Shown here: positions 30,287-40,181 of the stretch, piece after piece | Position numbering within the stretch: position 1 is the stretch's first letter | Layout of the letters: every line of letters begins with the position of its first letter | Source: Nosema muscidifuracis | Lineage: Eukaryota > Microsporidia > Nosematidae | NCBI GenBank assembly: GCA_028335825.1 | Contig: JAIOKI010000002.1 | Location: forward strand, 806,001-870,000 | Reading direction: 5' to 3' | DNA: 64,000 nucleotides | The notes under the pieces: generated by a model | Databases searched by the model: none | Seen by the model: the letters and a program-made list of their open reading frames with translations, nothing else | What the model was told of the DNA's origin: nothing | Program-made: the position numbers and the translations under genes

Positions 30287-32637
30287 ATGGCTTACATCAT
30301 TTTTTATTTAATATTATATATTTTGAATAGAACATTCCAAAGTTCCATTTTAATAAATTTATCACATTGACGCAACGGGCAAATAAAATTTCTGAGTAAT
30401 AGAGTGCAATAAATATGAAAGTTACATCATATGTAAACAAATAAAAATCTTGAGATTCTTAGCTCAACTTAAAATAAATTAATAAATTTAATTTATAACT
30501 GTAAAATCTAATATTTATATATTTAAGATATAGTTGAACTTATGAATTTGATATATATAATTAAATTAATTATATAATTATCACCAGATATAAGCTAAGC
30601 TGACAAATTTATTATGTGTTTTTCATCAAAAGCAATTAATTTAATAAATTAAAAAAAACTTGGAACAAATTAAATTTGTGAATAATTATTGGTTTAAATA
30701 ATTGATGAATGATAATAGACTAGCATTATTAAAATATAATTTTATATAAAAAAATGAACATAAGACTTTTTTTATAAATAAACATAAGATTTTTATTATT
30801 TAACATAAGACATTTTTTATAAATAAACATAAGACTTTTTTTATAAATTAACATATGACTTTTTAATAATGACGATTTTATTACAAATAAAATTGAATAA
30901 AAAGATAAATATTAAAATACAAGAATTTCTAAAATACATCTATTTTTCGAAATATTTTTTCAGGTAAAATAATTGCAATTAATATTTATTAATTAAAATC
31001 AATATTTGAATTATACTATAAATATGTAAACATTGATTGAAATTTTAAATTTAAAGCTTTTGAAATATTTCTAAAAATAATTTATTTTTTTATTAGATTA
31101 TTGCGAAATGAAACGTACTTTTATTTTAATATGACATAAATTAAACAAACATAAACGAAAATGACATAAAAAGTATAAAGACATCCATTAATGATATAAT
31201 TAACATAAAAATTGCTTATAATGACAAAGTGATACATAAAAAGTATCTTAGCTGACACATATGAATATTATCAAATAGATTATTCATTAATGAATTCTTT
31301 ATGCATTAATGTATTCTATTTGTTCAAATTAATAAATTCTTTATGTATTAATAAGTTGTTTATGTATTAACACATTCTTTATGCATTAACACATTCTTAA
31401 TTTTTAAATAAGTTCTTTATGTATTAACACATTCTTAATTTTTAAATAAGTTGTTTATGTATTAACACATTCTTTATGCATAATAAGTTGTTTATGCATT
31501 AATAAGTTCTTTATGTATAAATAAATTTATTTTGAAACTAATTAAAATAAATCTAACTTGTATAATTTCGATATTTGTTTAATTTTTAAAAAATGTGTTT
31601 ATTAATGTCCAGCTAATTTTATTATTTTAATACACTATTGTTTGTGAATATTCGTCATACGAATTACGTATAAACATATAAATGAATATAAAAAAAATCA
31701 GATTTTTTGTATTTTCATAATATTTTGAATTAATTATAAATTGATATTGTAGATTTAAAAATTAATTAAATTTATAAGAAAAAAAGATCAAAATCATTTT
31801 TCAAGAAATAACCTTATAAAATTTAAATTTATAAATAAGACTGTTAACTTTATGTTTGATTTTAAGATTTATAAAAAAATAAATTAAATTTTATTTTTAA
31901 TTTTTAAAATTATGAAGTTAGTTCACATAACAACATATTATTTTTATAGATAGTTCAGATGACATAACTAAGTTATCATATTATTTATAATTATAAATTT
32001 CTTTTATGACATAACATTATATAATTATAAAAATATTTCTTTTGATTTAACAATATGTTACTTATAAAGATATTTCTTTTGATTAATTATATTTTACTTA
32101 TAAAATTACTTAAGAAGATATCTTTTTTTCTTTTGATATAACATTTTATTACTTATAAATTTACTTATGAAGATATCTTTTTTCTTTGGAAATAGGAAAC
32201 ATAATTGAAAGAGTAATCGACTTTAAAGAAAGGAGATCAAAAAGAATGATGAATTAAAAAAACAAAAGTAAATACTGAAAGTCATGATTTTAATCTACGC
32301 TGGAGTTGATTCTCATTTCTTTGATAATGTTTGAACTATTAAAGCTATTTATTTATTTAAATAAAACATATTTATTAAATTATTGTATAATAATATTCTT
32401 TTATTGTTTATCAAAATTTAATTTAAGTTTTATTTTTATCTCTCCTATAAAATTAAGGAGTATTCTTGATATTATTTTTGTATATGACATAAATTAAATT
32501 AAATACTGGAATCTTTTCTATTTGCTTTTAATTCATTTTTAAATTTTATCAATCAACGTTATTTTGTCAATAAAACTGACCTATAAATTGAAAATAGATT
32601 AAATAAACAAAATCCCATAAAATAAAAACAAAGAAGA
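30287..32637. other. 2.35-kb gene-free spacer with two repeat patches
   Basis: 30745-30860 holds repeats of aacataagactttttttataaat. 31300-31510 holds repeats of ttctttatgtattaacacattcttaatttttaaataag. Elsewhere no patterned sequence. A short frame at 32306-32497 has no C-run and biased composition, so I do not call it. Confidence 0.5.
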
Positions 32638-33180
32638 ATGAAAACTATAAAAACTGTATTCATAGGAGATATTTCAGTAGGAAAAACTTGGCTTATAGCT
32701 ACATATCTAACTAATGAAACACCAAGTGGATACGTAAGTACTGTATTTGATAATTTTGGAACTGTAGGTAAATTTAAAGATCAGGATGTTTTGCTTAGTA
32801 TATTTGATACAGCGGGGACAAATGAATGGAACAAAACAAATGTAATATCATATCAACAAACTGACGTATTTGTTGTATGTTTTTCTATTAATAACGTTTC
32901 ATCTTTTAACAACGCAACTAAATTTCTCGATCGTTTGAAAATGTACGACGTTCCTATTATATTATGTGCGACCAAGATTGATTTGAAGGATGATAGAGTA
33001 ATAGACGGTAAAGTTGCTAGGAATGTTTCTGAGAAATTCGGGTGTTATGATTATATTGAAACATCAGCTATTGAATTCCATGATGTATCCAAACTTTTTG
33101 ATACAGTATTAGAAGCAGCATTGGAACCTAAAGAATATCAAAGAACGAATTGTATGAATATATTCTTTTGTTGCAAATAA
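32638..33180 (+). CDS. Rho-family small GTPase
   Basis: This encodes 180 aa. All five G-motifs are visible: P-loop GDISVGKT (10-17), effector loop TVFDNFG (about 35-41, the Rho-type TVFDN), switch II DTAGTNEW (Gln of DTAGQ replaced by Thr), ATKIDLKDD (110-118, Rho-like) and ETSA (about 140). The Rho insert helix is largely absent. The C-terminus ends NIFFCCK, with two Cys near the end that could be prenylated but not as a textbook CAAX box, and the usual polybasic stretch is missing. Role: actin or polarity signalling at membranes. The nearest C-run is 22 bp upstream at 32614-32616. Confidence 0.85.
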   Translation: MKTIKTVFIGDISVGKTWLIATYLTNETPSGYVSTVFDNFGTVGKFKDQDVLLSIFDTAGTNEWNKTNVISYQQTDVFVVCFSINNVSSFNNATKFLDRLKMYDVPIILCATKIDLKDDRVIDGKVARNVSEKFGCYDYIETSAIEFHDVSKLFDTVLEAALEPKEYQRTNCMNIFFCCK

Positions 33181-34839
33181 CTAATAAATAAACACAAATT
33201 TCCTAGTTTAATAAGTTTTTCAACAATTAATTATGTTTTAATTAAAAATTTTAATTTTAAAAAATTGATATGATCAAGAATTTAATTTGTTTTAGTAGAT
33301 ATCTTTATCTATGATACTATTTTAGATATATATTTTATATTCTTTTGATATCTATGACATAATCTAAGAAATATTCATTTATGAGATAATCTTAAAAATC
33401 ATCTAAGACATTATTTAAGATACATAATTAATAACATTCTTTAGATATATTTATCTATGACATAATCTTAAAAATTATCTAAGACATTATTTAAGATACA
33501 TAATTTATAACATTCTTTAGATATCTTTATCTATGACATAATCTTAAAAATTATCTAAGACATTATTTAAGATACATAATTTATAACATTCTTTAGATAA
33601 TTTTATCTATGACACTATTTTAAATATCTTTAACTATGAAATAATCTAAGAATTATTCATCTATCAAATAAATCCTAGATATTTTTATCTATAACATAAT
33701 CTCGAAAATATTCATCTATGACGTCACTGATTAATTTTAGTTAATTTTGATAAATTAAATACATGTCATTTTTAATTTATGAATCGATTTTTTAAAAAAT
33801 ATTTAAAAAATGATTATCTATGAGTTATTTAACAAAAATATTTTAGATACTTAACTAACACATATTCTTTAATAAATTATTTAATCTTTAGCATTTTTAA
33901 AAAAATTGCTGTCATTTCTTTACAAATAAATTAAATTACAAGATACAAAAAATTTCAAAATAATTATAAAAGTTAAAATATTTGATAAAATTAAATATGA
34001 AATATAATTTTATTTATTATAAAGCTAATAGATTTTTTTATTCAATGATTGCGTCAGTTCTATGTGAACACTGTTAATCTAAAAAAGATGTTAGATCAAA
34101 TTTATGAAGTTTAATTAAAATGTTATTTTTAATTTACTTTTTGTAACAAACATAATTTTCTACAATTAATAGTGAAATTTTAATAACAAATAGTTAATTA
34201 AAAATCTTCAAATTTTACTAAAACATTTGATTAAAAATATTTCATATTTATTCAAAAATGATTATGTCTGATGAAAGAAGTTTTTATTGGTAACTCAGTA
34301 ATTAAAAATTCATTGTTAATATTAGGAATGGTGTTTATTATAGTAGATTTGTAATTATTTTACAAAACTATAAGCAAATTAATTAAAAAGATTATTTATG
34401 ATTTACTATTCAACTTTAATACTGACAGATGTTAACTTTGCATATAAAATAAATAGAGATCGAATTATTATTAAAGACATTTATTTATTTTATTTGAACT
34501 ATCAAAATTTCCAAAAATTATATGCATGAATATTTGTATACTTTAAATGAATATAAATAAACAAAATCTATTTTTTTGTCTAGTTAAATCATTAAGTTAA
34601 TTTCTATAAAAATATTTGAGTTTTAAAGTAAATTTATATAAAAATATTTAAATTTTAAGTTAATTTCTATGACAAATATTTGGGTTTTAAGTAAATTTAT
34701 ATAAAAATATTTGAGTTTTAATTAAATTTCTATAAAAATATTTGAGTTTTAAGTTAATTTCTATAAAAAAATATTTGAGTTTTAAAGTAAATTTCTATAA
34801 AAAAAATTGAGTTTTAATTAAATTTATTAGATAAAAAAT
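33181..34839. repeat. 1.66-kb spacer with two tandem arrays
   Basis: 33355-33610 holds three 76-bp copies (aagacattatttaagatac begins at 33405, 33481 and 33557). 34600-34830 holds seven to eight copies of a ~31-34-bp unit tataaaaatatttgagttttaa that run to within 10 bp of the transglycosylase stop. A palindromic TGACGTCA lies at 33719-33726. No gene seen. Confidence 0.75.
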
Positions 34840-36000
34840 TTAAAGATTAACATTTACCTTCTTAAGTATATTAATAATCCAGTCGGGAATCTTTTTGTAT
34901 CTCTTATTTAAATACTCTTTAAGAAATTCTGGATATCTATCTTCAATAATAGCTTCTCTAATTCTTCTTGTAAGATTACGCATATAATATAAATTGTGGA
35001 CAGTAGCAAGCATACAAAAATTAGAAGTACCTTTTATCATTGACAAATAAGCAAATGTATAATTCTTACATGTAGAACATTCGCATTCAGAGTTTTTAGT
35101 TAGATCATACTGGTGTTTATTGCTAATCAAAATATCTCCATTATCAGAAAAAAATTTGCCAAATCGTGCTGTTCTTGTTGGATACACACAATCTGACATG
35201 TCAGTTCCTAAAGCTACACATACAACAATATCTTCAGGATAACCTACTCCCATAATATATCTAGGCATACTATTAGGTAAATTATTTGTACAATATAGAA
35301 CAATACGAGCAAATTCACTCTTTTCTTCTCCTCCACTTAATCCTCCTATAGCAAGACCATTGGGATTTCGTTTCATAATTTCATCTATACTAAATTGACG
35401 TAGTTTTTCATCTAAACCTCCTGTAACGATAGGAAACAATATTTGTTTACTTTCTTGATTTACGACTATTTTTGGTATGGAATTTTATATTTTCGTACGT
35501 TTTTCGGATTTTTCTGTATGATAAACTTGTCTTATACATCTATCAAGCCATCTTATCGATCTTTTACTGGCTATTTCTATTTTTTCTACTTCATCATTTG
35601 GATTAACAACTTCATCCAACTGCATTATAATATCAGCTCCAAGTGTCATTTGTATATCCATACTCTCTTCTGGTGTAAACATTTTATCAAAAAATTTTAC
35701 TCCCTCTTCTTCTACAACTACATCAGGAAGACTTCCTATTTGAAACCCACCAGAATCAGTAAGCATATTCCCTTTATATTTCATTAATTCTTTTATATTT
35801 TTCCCCAAATCTCTTAGATGGTAAGTATTAGCTAGTATCATATTTTCTTTTATATCATCTGTTATAACGGCTTTCATAGCGCCATATGTACCAACAGGCA
35901 TGAATATTGGTAACTCGAGTGTACCATTATTTAATTCAAAAGTTGATACTCTCGCGTTAGTAGTTTTGCATTTGTGCTTTATTTTGAATGTTCCAAACAT
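34840..36000 (-). CDS. queuine tRNA-guanine transglycosylase, with one in-frame TAA (candidate spliced intron)
   Basis: About 387 codons, close to human QTRT1 (403). The enzyme swaps guanine-34 of GUN-anticodon tRNAs for queuine. The first part holds VGTYGAMKAV, the base-binding MLTDSGGFQ and the QLDEV..P block, up to SIRWLDRCI. The second part holds IVTGGLDEK, GLSGGEEKSEF, MGVGYPEDIVV, the nucleophile region DMSDCVYPTRTARFG and the zinc site CECSTCKN...ATVHNLYYM. The two parts share one frame but are divided by TAA at 35485-35487, in a stretch that has no counterpart in homologues. A 33- or 45-nt GT..AG segment would remove the stop and keep frame. Start supported by CCC at 36008-36010. Confidence 0.85.
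35454..35498 (-). other. candidate short intron in the transglycosylase (33 or 45 nt)
   Basis: On the minus strand, GT at 35498-35497 can pair with AG at 35467-35466 (33 nt) or 35455-35454 (45 nt). Both keep the frame and remove the in-frame TAA. The 45-nt option gives the shortest linker (SEKQSKQILF), nearest to the KQNLF seen in animal enzymes. The 5' site GTACGA is not the common GTAAGT, so this is tentative. Confidence 0.4.
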
Positions 36001-36046
36001 CTTAACAGGGCATTTTTTTTTTCAATTTTTTTACATAACTCTTTAA

Positions 36047-36049
36047 CCC
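36047..36049 (+). promoter_or_regulatory. CCC start-site motif of the YEATS gene
   Basis: CCC two bases before the ATG at 36052 selects this start over an in-frame ATG 26 codons upstream. The transglycosylase CCC (36008-36010, minus) is 37 bp away, making a 51-bp divergent promoter. Confidence 0.6.
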
Positions 36050-36051
36050 AT

Positions 36052-36492
36052 ATGAAAGGATATTCATCATGTAAAATAGTTATTGGATCAAAAGCTACTC
36101 GTATAAAGAATTCTGTTACTGATGTTACACATGAATGGGTAGTTTATGTAAATGCTCCTAAGCATATAGTAAGAAATGTCCAATATAAGTTACATGAATC
36201 ATTTACAAATAATGTAATTTTAACTGATTACCCGTTTGAACTTAAAGAACATGGATGGGGTGAATTTACTATCCAAATCAAATTAATTCTTTTTAATGAT
36301 GATAGATTACATACAAGTCATTTTCTAAAGTTGCATGGTGAAGGGGATGTAGTTATAAATGAAACTGTTGATGAGATTGTTTTTAAAGGTATTGAAAATC
36401 ATATTACTCCTAGTGAAGAAGAAGATAAAGAATATAAGAAGATTGATGAAGGAATAGAATATATGCTTAGTTTATTAAAAGAAAATGAGTAA
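36052..36492 (+). CDS. YEATS-domain protein (YAF9/GAS41-like)
   Basis: This encodes 146 aa from the ATG at 36052; a longer frame begins at 35974 but overlaps the divergent gene. YEATS domains read acylated or acetylated histone lysines in NuA4, SWR1, TFIID and related complexes. Features: THEWVVYVNAP (strand pair), VQYKLHESFTNN, then PFELKEHGWGEFTIQIKLIL, which is the GWGEF core of YAF9/GAS41, and LKLHGEGDVV. The C-terminal ~30 residues are an acidic helix (PSEEEDKEYKK), matching the coiled-coil tail of YAF9. Microsporidia usually keep one YEATS protein, so it may serve several complexes. Confidence 0.87.
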   Translation: MKGYSSCKIVIGSKATRIKNSVTDVTHEWVVYVNAPKHIVRNVQYKLHESFTNNVILTDYPFELKEHGWGEFTIQIKLILFNDDRLHTSHFLKLHGEGDVVINETVDEIVFKGIENHITPSEEEDKEYKKIDEGIEYMLSLLKENE

Positions 36493-36526
36493 TTGACAAA
36501 TAATATGACGAAAAAAAATGAAAAAT

Positions 36527-37864
36527 TTATTTCTTATAAAGATGTTGATTAAATAAAAAATCGACATCTTTAAACTGTTTATACCTGTATACATCAATTT
36601 CATCAAGTCTTTTCATCATTTTCAGTGCTTCGTTTTCTTTACCATAAAAGCTTAACAATGAAATTATTTTAAATCTTGATCTGTTCTTAAAATTCTTAAT
36701 ATTCATTATATGTGTCATTGAAACAGAAGAACATTTAAAATTATTGTTATTGTAATCCATATCAGCTATATTAAGTAGTACATCAGTCACACTATAATTT
36801 GGAGTCACCATAACCCAGTTATCTTTTTCGTAAATATCTTTAGGACTTAAATTTTCATAATTTTTCATATTAATATTCCCGTTTTGTCGTATGAATAACT
36901 CCAAGATCGTGTAATGTTTGAGTCTTGCTGCTATATGTAAAGGAGTATCTCCGTTAGAATCTTGGACATTTAAATCCATTTTGAGTAATAAAAATGTTAT
37001 AGCGTGATTCATATCATTTAAATATGCTGATATGTGCAAAGGTGATAATTTACAGAATTTTTGTGTAGTTTGTAAAGTATATTTTGTCAAAATTTTTATC
37101 ATTTCGAAATCGTGGGCCAGTACAAAGCAGAATTTAGATTGATGAATTAAATCGCTATTATTTTTAAGAAGTTTATCAAGTTCGTCTACTTGATTGTTTA
37201 TACACATCAAGTCTACTAAAAACATTGGATTCTCTTTATTCTTAATTAGAAATATACTATTAAATCTGTTAAACAATTCGTACTGGAATGTTGTTATAAA
37301 ACTCCATTCTTGTTTATCGTTCAAAAACTTGTTTTTGTTAAGAAGAAGCATTTGTGGAGTCAGCCCATTCCAAGCCAGACTATTTGATGGAGAATATCCT
37401 GAAAAAAGACCTACCATTTCTGTGCTTATTACACAAGCTAGATGGTAGTATGTAGGAGATAAATCTGATCCAAATATAGGACTATTTATACTACAAGGAA
37501 ACCCGTAATTAAGAAATTTGTAGACAATATCGGGCTTATTTTTTAACATAGCCATTATAAATATGAAATTCTGTAAATTAAAGAAAGAATGATCAAGAGG
37601 AAGCGAAGATTTATAAGGACGATTATCTAGTATGGCTAGCTTTAATAAATGTAACTTGTGTCTGTTTTTTGATGAATATTCTGGTTTATAATTTATTTTA
37701 TCTGAATTTTCGTTACGTTGTATATAATTAGATTTATAAAATTTTGATAAGTAAAACAAGTTAAGAAGAACTTCTTTCTGCATATTAGAATGATAATCTT
37801 GTCTTATAAATGTACTGTAGTCAATTTTAGATTTATTATTTTTTCTAATTTTATCATAAGGCAT
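36527..37864 (-). CDS. ankyrin-repeat protein, unknown role
   Basis: This encodes 445 aa from the ATG at 37864, three codons inside the longest frame. The CCC at 37866-37868 decides this start. The C-terminal half has at least two clear ankyrin repeats (CKLSPLHISAYLN and NGDTPLHIAARLKHYTILEL, about residues 270-345) and an earlier degenerate one (TYYHLACVISTEMVGL, about 140). The N-terminal basic segment (RKNNKSK) could be a nuclear signal. No DNA-binding or catalytic domain seen. Likely a protein-protein scaffold. It converges on the YEATS gene with 34 bp between stops. Confidence 0.75.
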   Translation of the reverse strand: MPYDKIRKNNKSKIDYSTFIRQDYHSNMQKEVLLNLFYLSKFYKSNYIQRNENSDKINYKPEYSSKNRHKLHLLKLAILDNRPYKSSLPLDHSFFNLQNFIFIMAMLKNKPDIVYKFLNYGFPCSINSPIFGSDLSPTYYHLACVISTEMVGLFSGYSPSNSLAWNGLTPQMLLLNKNKFLNDKQEWSFITTFQYELFNRFNSIFLIKNKENPMFLVDLMCINNQVDELDKLLKNNSDLIHQSKFCFVLAHDFEMIKILTKYTLQTTQKFCKLSPLHISAYLNDMNHAITFLLLKMDLNVQDSNGDTPLHIAARLKHYTILELFIRQNGNINMKNYENLSPKDIYEKDNWVMVTPNYSVTDVLLNIADMDYNNNNFKCSSVSMTHIMNIKNFKNRSRFKIISLLSFYGKENEALKMMKRLDEIDVYRYKQFKDVDFLFNQHLYKK

Positions 37865-38009
37865 AGGGATCAATTTTTTTAAACATAAATAAAAAATCTT
37901 ATCACAATTTAAGACATTATTTTATATTCCTTAACAACTTTGCCCCATTTTATTATAAATAAAGAAACATGTAATTTTAAATTTCTAAATTTTTTTTTGT
38001 TATTAACCC

Positions 38010-38609
38010 ATGAATAAAGAACAAGAATTATGTTTAATGATAGAGAATATAGAAAAAGCTTATGATCCTTCATCACCGAATTACAAATTTAGATATATTT
38101 TTTATAACAAAACTTCAACTCCTTTTACTAAACCTTTTGATTTTCCTGATGATTTATGGTATAATTCTCTAAAAAAAGATACTACTCTAATGCCAGTATT
38201 GCTTAAAGGCTTAGAAATAGAATCAAGACGAAAAGAGCAATTAGAAACACTAAAGAATTTAAAATCTTCTTACAATTTTATACAATACAAGATTGATGAT
38301 CTAAAACTCAAATCAGAAAGAATTAGGAATAAGTTACAGGGTACATTAGTAGTCTACAGAAGAATAGTTAATAATGTATATAACAAATGTAGAATTCGTA
38401 AGAATAATTGTAACATGATGGAAGAAATTGAAAAAATAAACGTTGATGTTAAGAAACAAGAATATTTTATAGAAGATAAGAAGAGTGAAGTTATTGGATA
38501 TTTGGTTGAACTTAAGAATAATTTAAATGGATTACTTGGTAAAATAGAAGATGATTTGTATGAATACGAAAAAAAGATGTTTGTATTCAATAATATCAAT
38601 AAATTATAA
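38010..38609 (+). CDS. nucleoporin of the NUP54/NUP57 family
   Basis: This encodes 199 aa. The N-terminal part carries AYDPSSPNYKFRYIFYNK, PFDFPDDLWYNSLKKD and PVLLKGLEIESRR, in the same order as the alpha/beta region of Nup54/Nup57 (Y.P.SP.Y.F...FYN ... W..A ... PV...GF..L..R). Residues 85-195 are coiled-coil, the part that builds the Nup62-Nup54-Nup58 central-channel complex. No FG repeats are present, so only the scaffold end remains. CCC is directly before the ATG (38007-38009). Confidence 0.75.
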   Translation: MNKEQELCLMIENIEKAYDPSSPNYKFRYIFYNKTSTPFTKPFDFPDDLWYNSLKKDTTLMPVLLKGLEIESRRKEQLETLKNLKSSYNFIQYKIDDLKLKSERIRNKLQGTLVVYRRIVNNVYNKCRIRKNNCNMMEEIEKINVDVKKQEYFIEDKKSEVIGYLVELKNNLNGLLGKIEDDLYEYEKKMFVFNNINKL

Positions 38610-38692
38610 TAATTTAAATCTTAAGTTTATAAAGTTTTTACTCATGTTTTTAATTATGACATCATAAGAAGTATAATTTTATGACTATACAT

Positions 38693-39151
38693 TTATTCAT
38701 TAATTATTTCTCCAAATTTCATTTTAGAAGTTAAAGATTTTGAATTTATCTTATTATCTTCTACACAACCTTTTAATAGAATATCAATATCTTTATCAGA
38801 TAAAGCATCTTCTCCTTCAGAGAGCCACTTCCTTAATTCTTTCTCATCTTGAAATTCAAATAAAGCTCTACTAATTTCTTGTTCAGAATCTGTTGTGCTA
38901 AGTCTTTCTCCTACCATTGTAATAAAAGTCATAAAAGAAAAGCTTTCTCCCATCTCAGCCATCATTTCATCCATTTCCTTATCAGTAAATGGTGTGCCTA
39001 TAGAATTAACAAATTCTTCAAGATCATCTCTAGTAATCAATCCATCACTATTTGAATCAAGAATATTAAATGTTTCCCTTAATTCAACTATTTGATTTTT
39101 ACCAAGCATATGAAAAATATTTGAATTTTGTCTTCTTGTTCTCCTTTGCAT
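38693..39151 (-). CDS. myosin regulatory light chain
   Basis: This encodes 152 aa. The regulatory light chain binds the IQ neck of myosin II. The N-terminus RRTRRQNSNIFHML matches the basic stretch plus phosphorylatable Ser of the family (R..SNVFAMF). EF-hand 1 (DSNSDGLITRDDL, residues 31-43) is intact for Ca/Mg binding; the other hands have lost their ligands. MAEMGESFSFMTFITMVGERL matches the MNEAPGPINFT.FL.MFGE.L block. Alternatives such as centrin or calmodulin are less likely because these retain four hands. CCC at 39156-39158 supports the start. A 3' relic of a second EF-hand-type gene may lie at 40091-40181. Confidence 0.85.
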   Translation of the reverse strand: MQRRTRRQNSNIFHMLGKNQIVELRETFNILDSNSDGLITRDDLEEFVNSIGTPFTDKEMDEMMAEMGESFSFMTFITMVGERLSTTDSEQEISRALFEFQDEKELRKWLSEGEDALSDKDIDILLKGCVEDNKINSKSLTSKMKFGEIINE

Positions 39152-39623
39152 TTAAGGGTTAAAAAAATTAAAAAAAATATCTGACAGAAGATAAATATAT
39201 AATTAGTAAAACTTAATCTTAATTTTTTTATGAAACTCAAGGTTCATACTGTTAATGATTTTTTTATATTGTATTTGATATTACCCAATCAAAATAAAAA
39301 GAATGATAATTCATTTATAATTTTTAAGTAACTACCAATTAATGTACTACTAAGATAATTATTTTTAATAAATTAAGGGTTATTTATAATATTCATTCAC
39401 AACAATAGATTTAAAATGTAGATAGAAAATAGTTATGATTTATATATGTGAATATAAAATTAATATTAGAGATTTTTTTATTAACATTATTATATACAAA
39501 TTTAAAAATAAATATCATTTGAAATCTATCTCTCTTGAGAGTACCATAATTGGTTTTATATTATGAAACATATTTGATAATTTCGAACCCTTTCAGTTGT
39601 AACAGCTATCAAAGTATTTGTAT
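39152..39623. other. AT-rich spacer before NF-YA
   Basis: No frame. A CCC at 39588-39590 lies 34 bp before the NF-YA ATG, farther away than in other genes. Confidence 0.5.
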
Positions 39624-40049
39624 ATGAAACCAAAGGATGAAACAGAAAATAAAGAAATATTTAAAGATATTATAATAGAAGAAAATCTGATGCCTCATCT
39701 GAATTCATCTAACTCTAATTTTAATTCTAATGATATAAATATGGGATATATAGATATTCAAAATAAACAGCCTTTAGTGAATTTCGATCCGAATGGGCAG
39801 ATTTATAATTATGGATATTATGAGGATCAGCAAGGAACTGGTCCTGTATATGTAAATGTCAAACAATTAGCTTGTATACAGAAAAGAAAGATGCGAAGAG
39901 AATATTTAGATACATTGATGGCAGAACAGAAGAATAATTATTTACATGAGAGTCGACATCGTCATGCTATGCAACGTAAAAGAGCACCTAGTGGAAGATT
40001 TTTAACCAAAGAAGAGACACGTAATTTAAATAATGAAAATAGTCAGTAG
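39624..40049 (+). CDS. HAP2: CCAAT-binding factor subunit NF-YA (HAP2)
   Basis: This encodes 141 aa from the first ATG at 39624; an in-frame TTG lies six bases earlier. The signature domain occupies about residues 71-130. The subunit-association helix GPVYVNVKQLACIQKRKMRREYLD is followed by the DNA-binding segment YLHESRHRHAMQRKRAPSGRF, almost identical to fungal and animal NF-YA. The N-terminus is Asn/Glu-rich. It should pair with NF-YB/NF-YC (HAP3/HAP5) to bind CCAAT boxes. The spacing of the nearest CCC is atypical. Confidence 0.95.
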   Translation: MKPKDETENKEIFKDIIIEENLMPHLNSSNSNFNSNDINMGYIDIQNKQPLVNFDPNGQIYNYGYYEDQQGTGPVYVNVKQLACIQKRKMRREYLDTLMAEQKNNYLHESRHRHAMQRKRAPSGRFLTKEETRNLNNENSQ

Positions 40050-40090
40050 TAAATTAAAGAATTAAATTTTTTTGTAAAAAAAGAAAGCTT

Positions 40091-40181
40091 TTATGATAGC
40101 AAAACTTTCCTTCTTGTAAAATTAGTTTCTTCTTGTAATGCCTGAATTTCTAAATCATTAAAATCTTTTTTATTCTTTCAT
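40091..40181 (-). pseudogene. relic resembling the N-terminus of an NCS/frequenin-type EF-hand protein
   Basis: On the minus strand, a CCC (about 40188-40190) and ATG (40181-40179) precede the open run NKKDFNDLEIQALQEETNFT followed by RRKVLLS and a stop at 40091-40093. The ATG is one base out of frame with this run. The residues L-x2-L-Q-x-ET-NFT-RR resemble the first helix of neuronal calcium sensors and KChIPs (..L...TNFT..EL...). No EF-hand remains, since NF-YA's coding end lies only 41 bp beyond. I read it as a truncated host gene fragment. The family call is weak. Confidence 0.3.

Noticed and set aside
32306-32497. 63-codon plus-strand frame before the Rho GTPase
   Set aside because: No C-run and biased composition; it reads as spacer.
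39581-39600. TTCGAACC as a tRNA T-loop
   Set aside because: The flanks do not form T, anticodon or acceptor stems; it is spacer before NF-YA.
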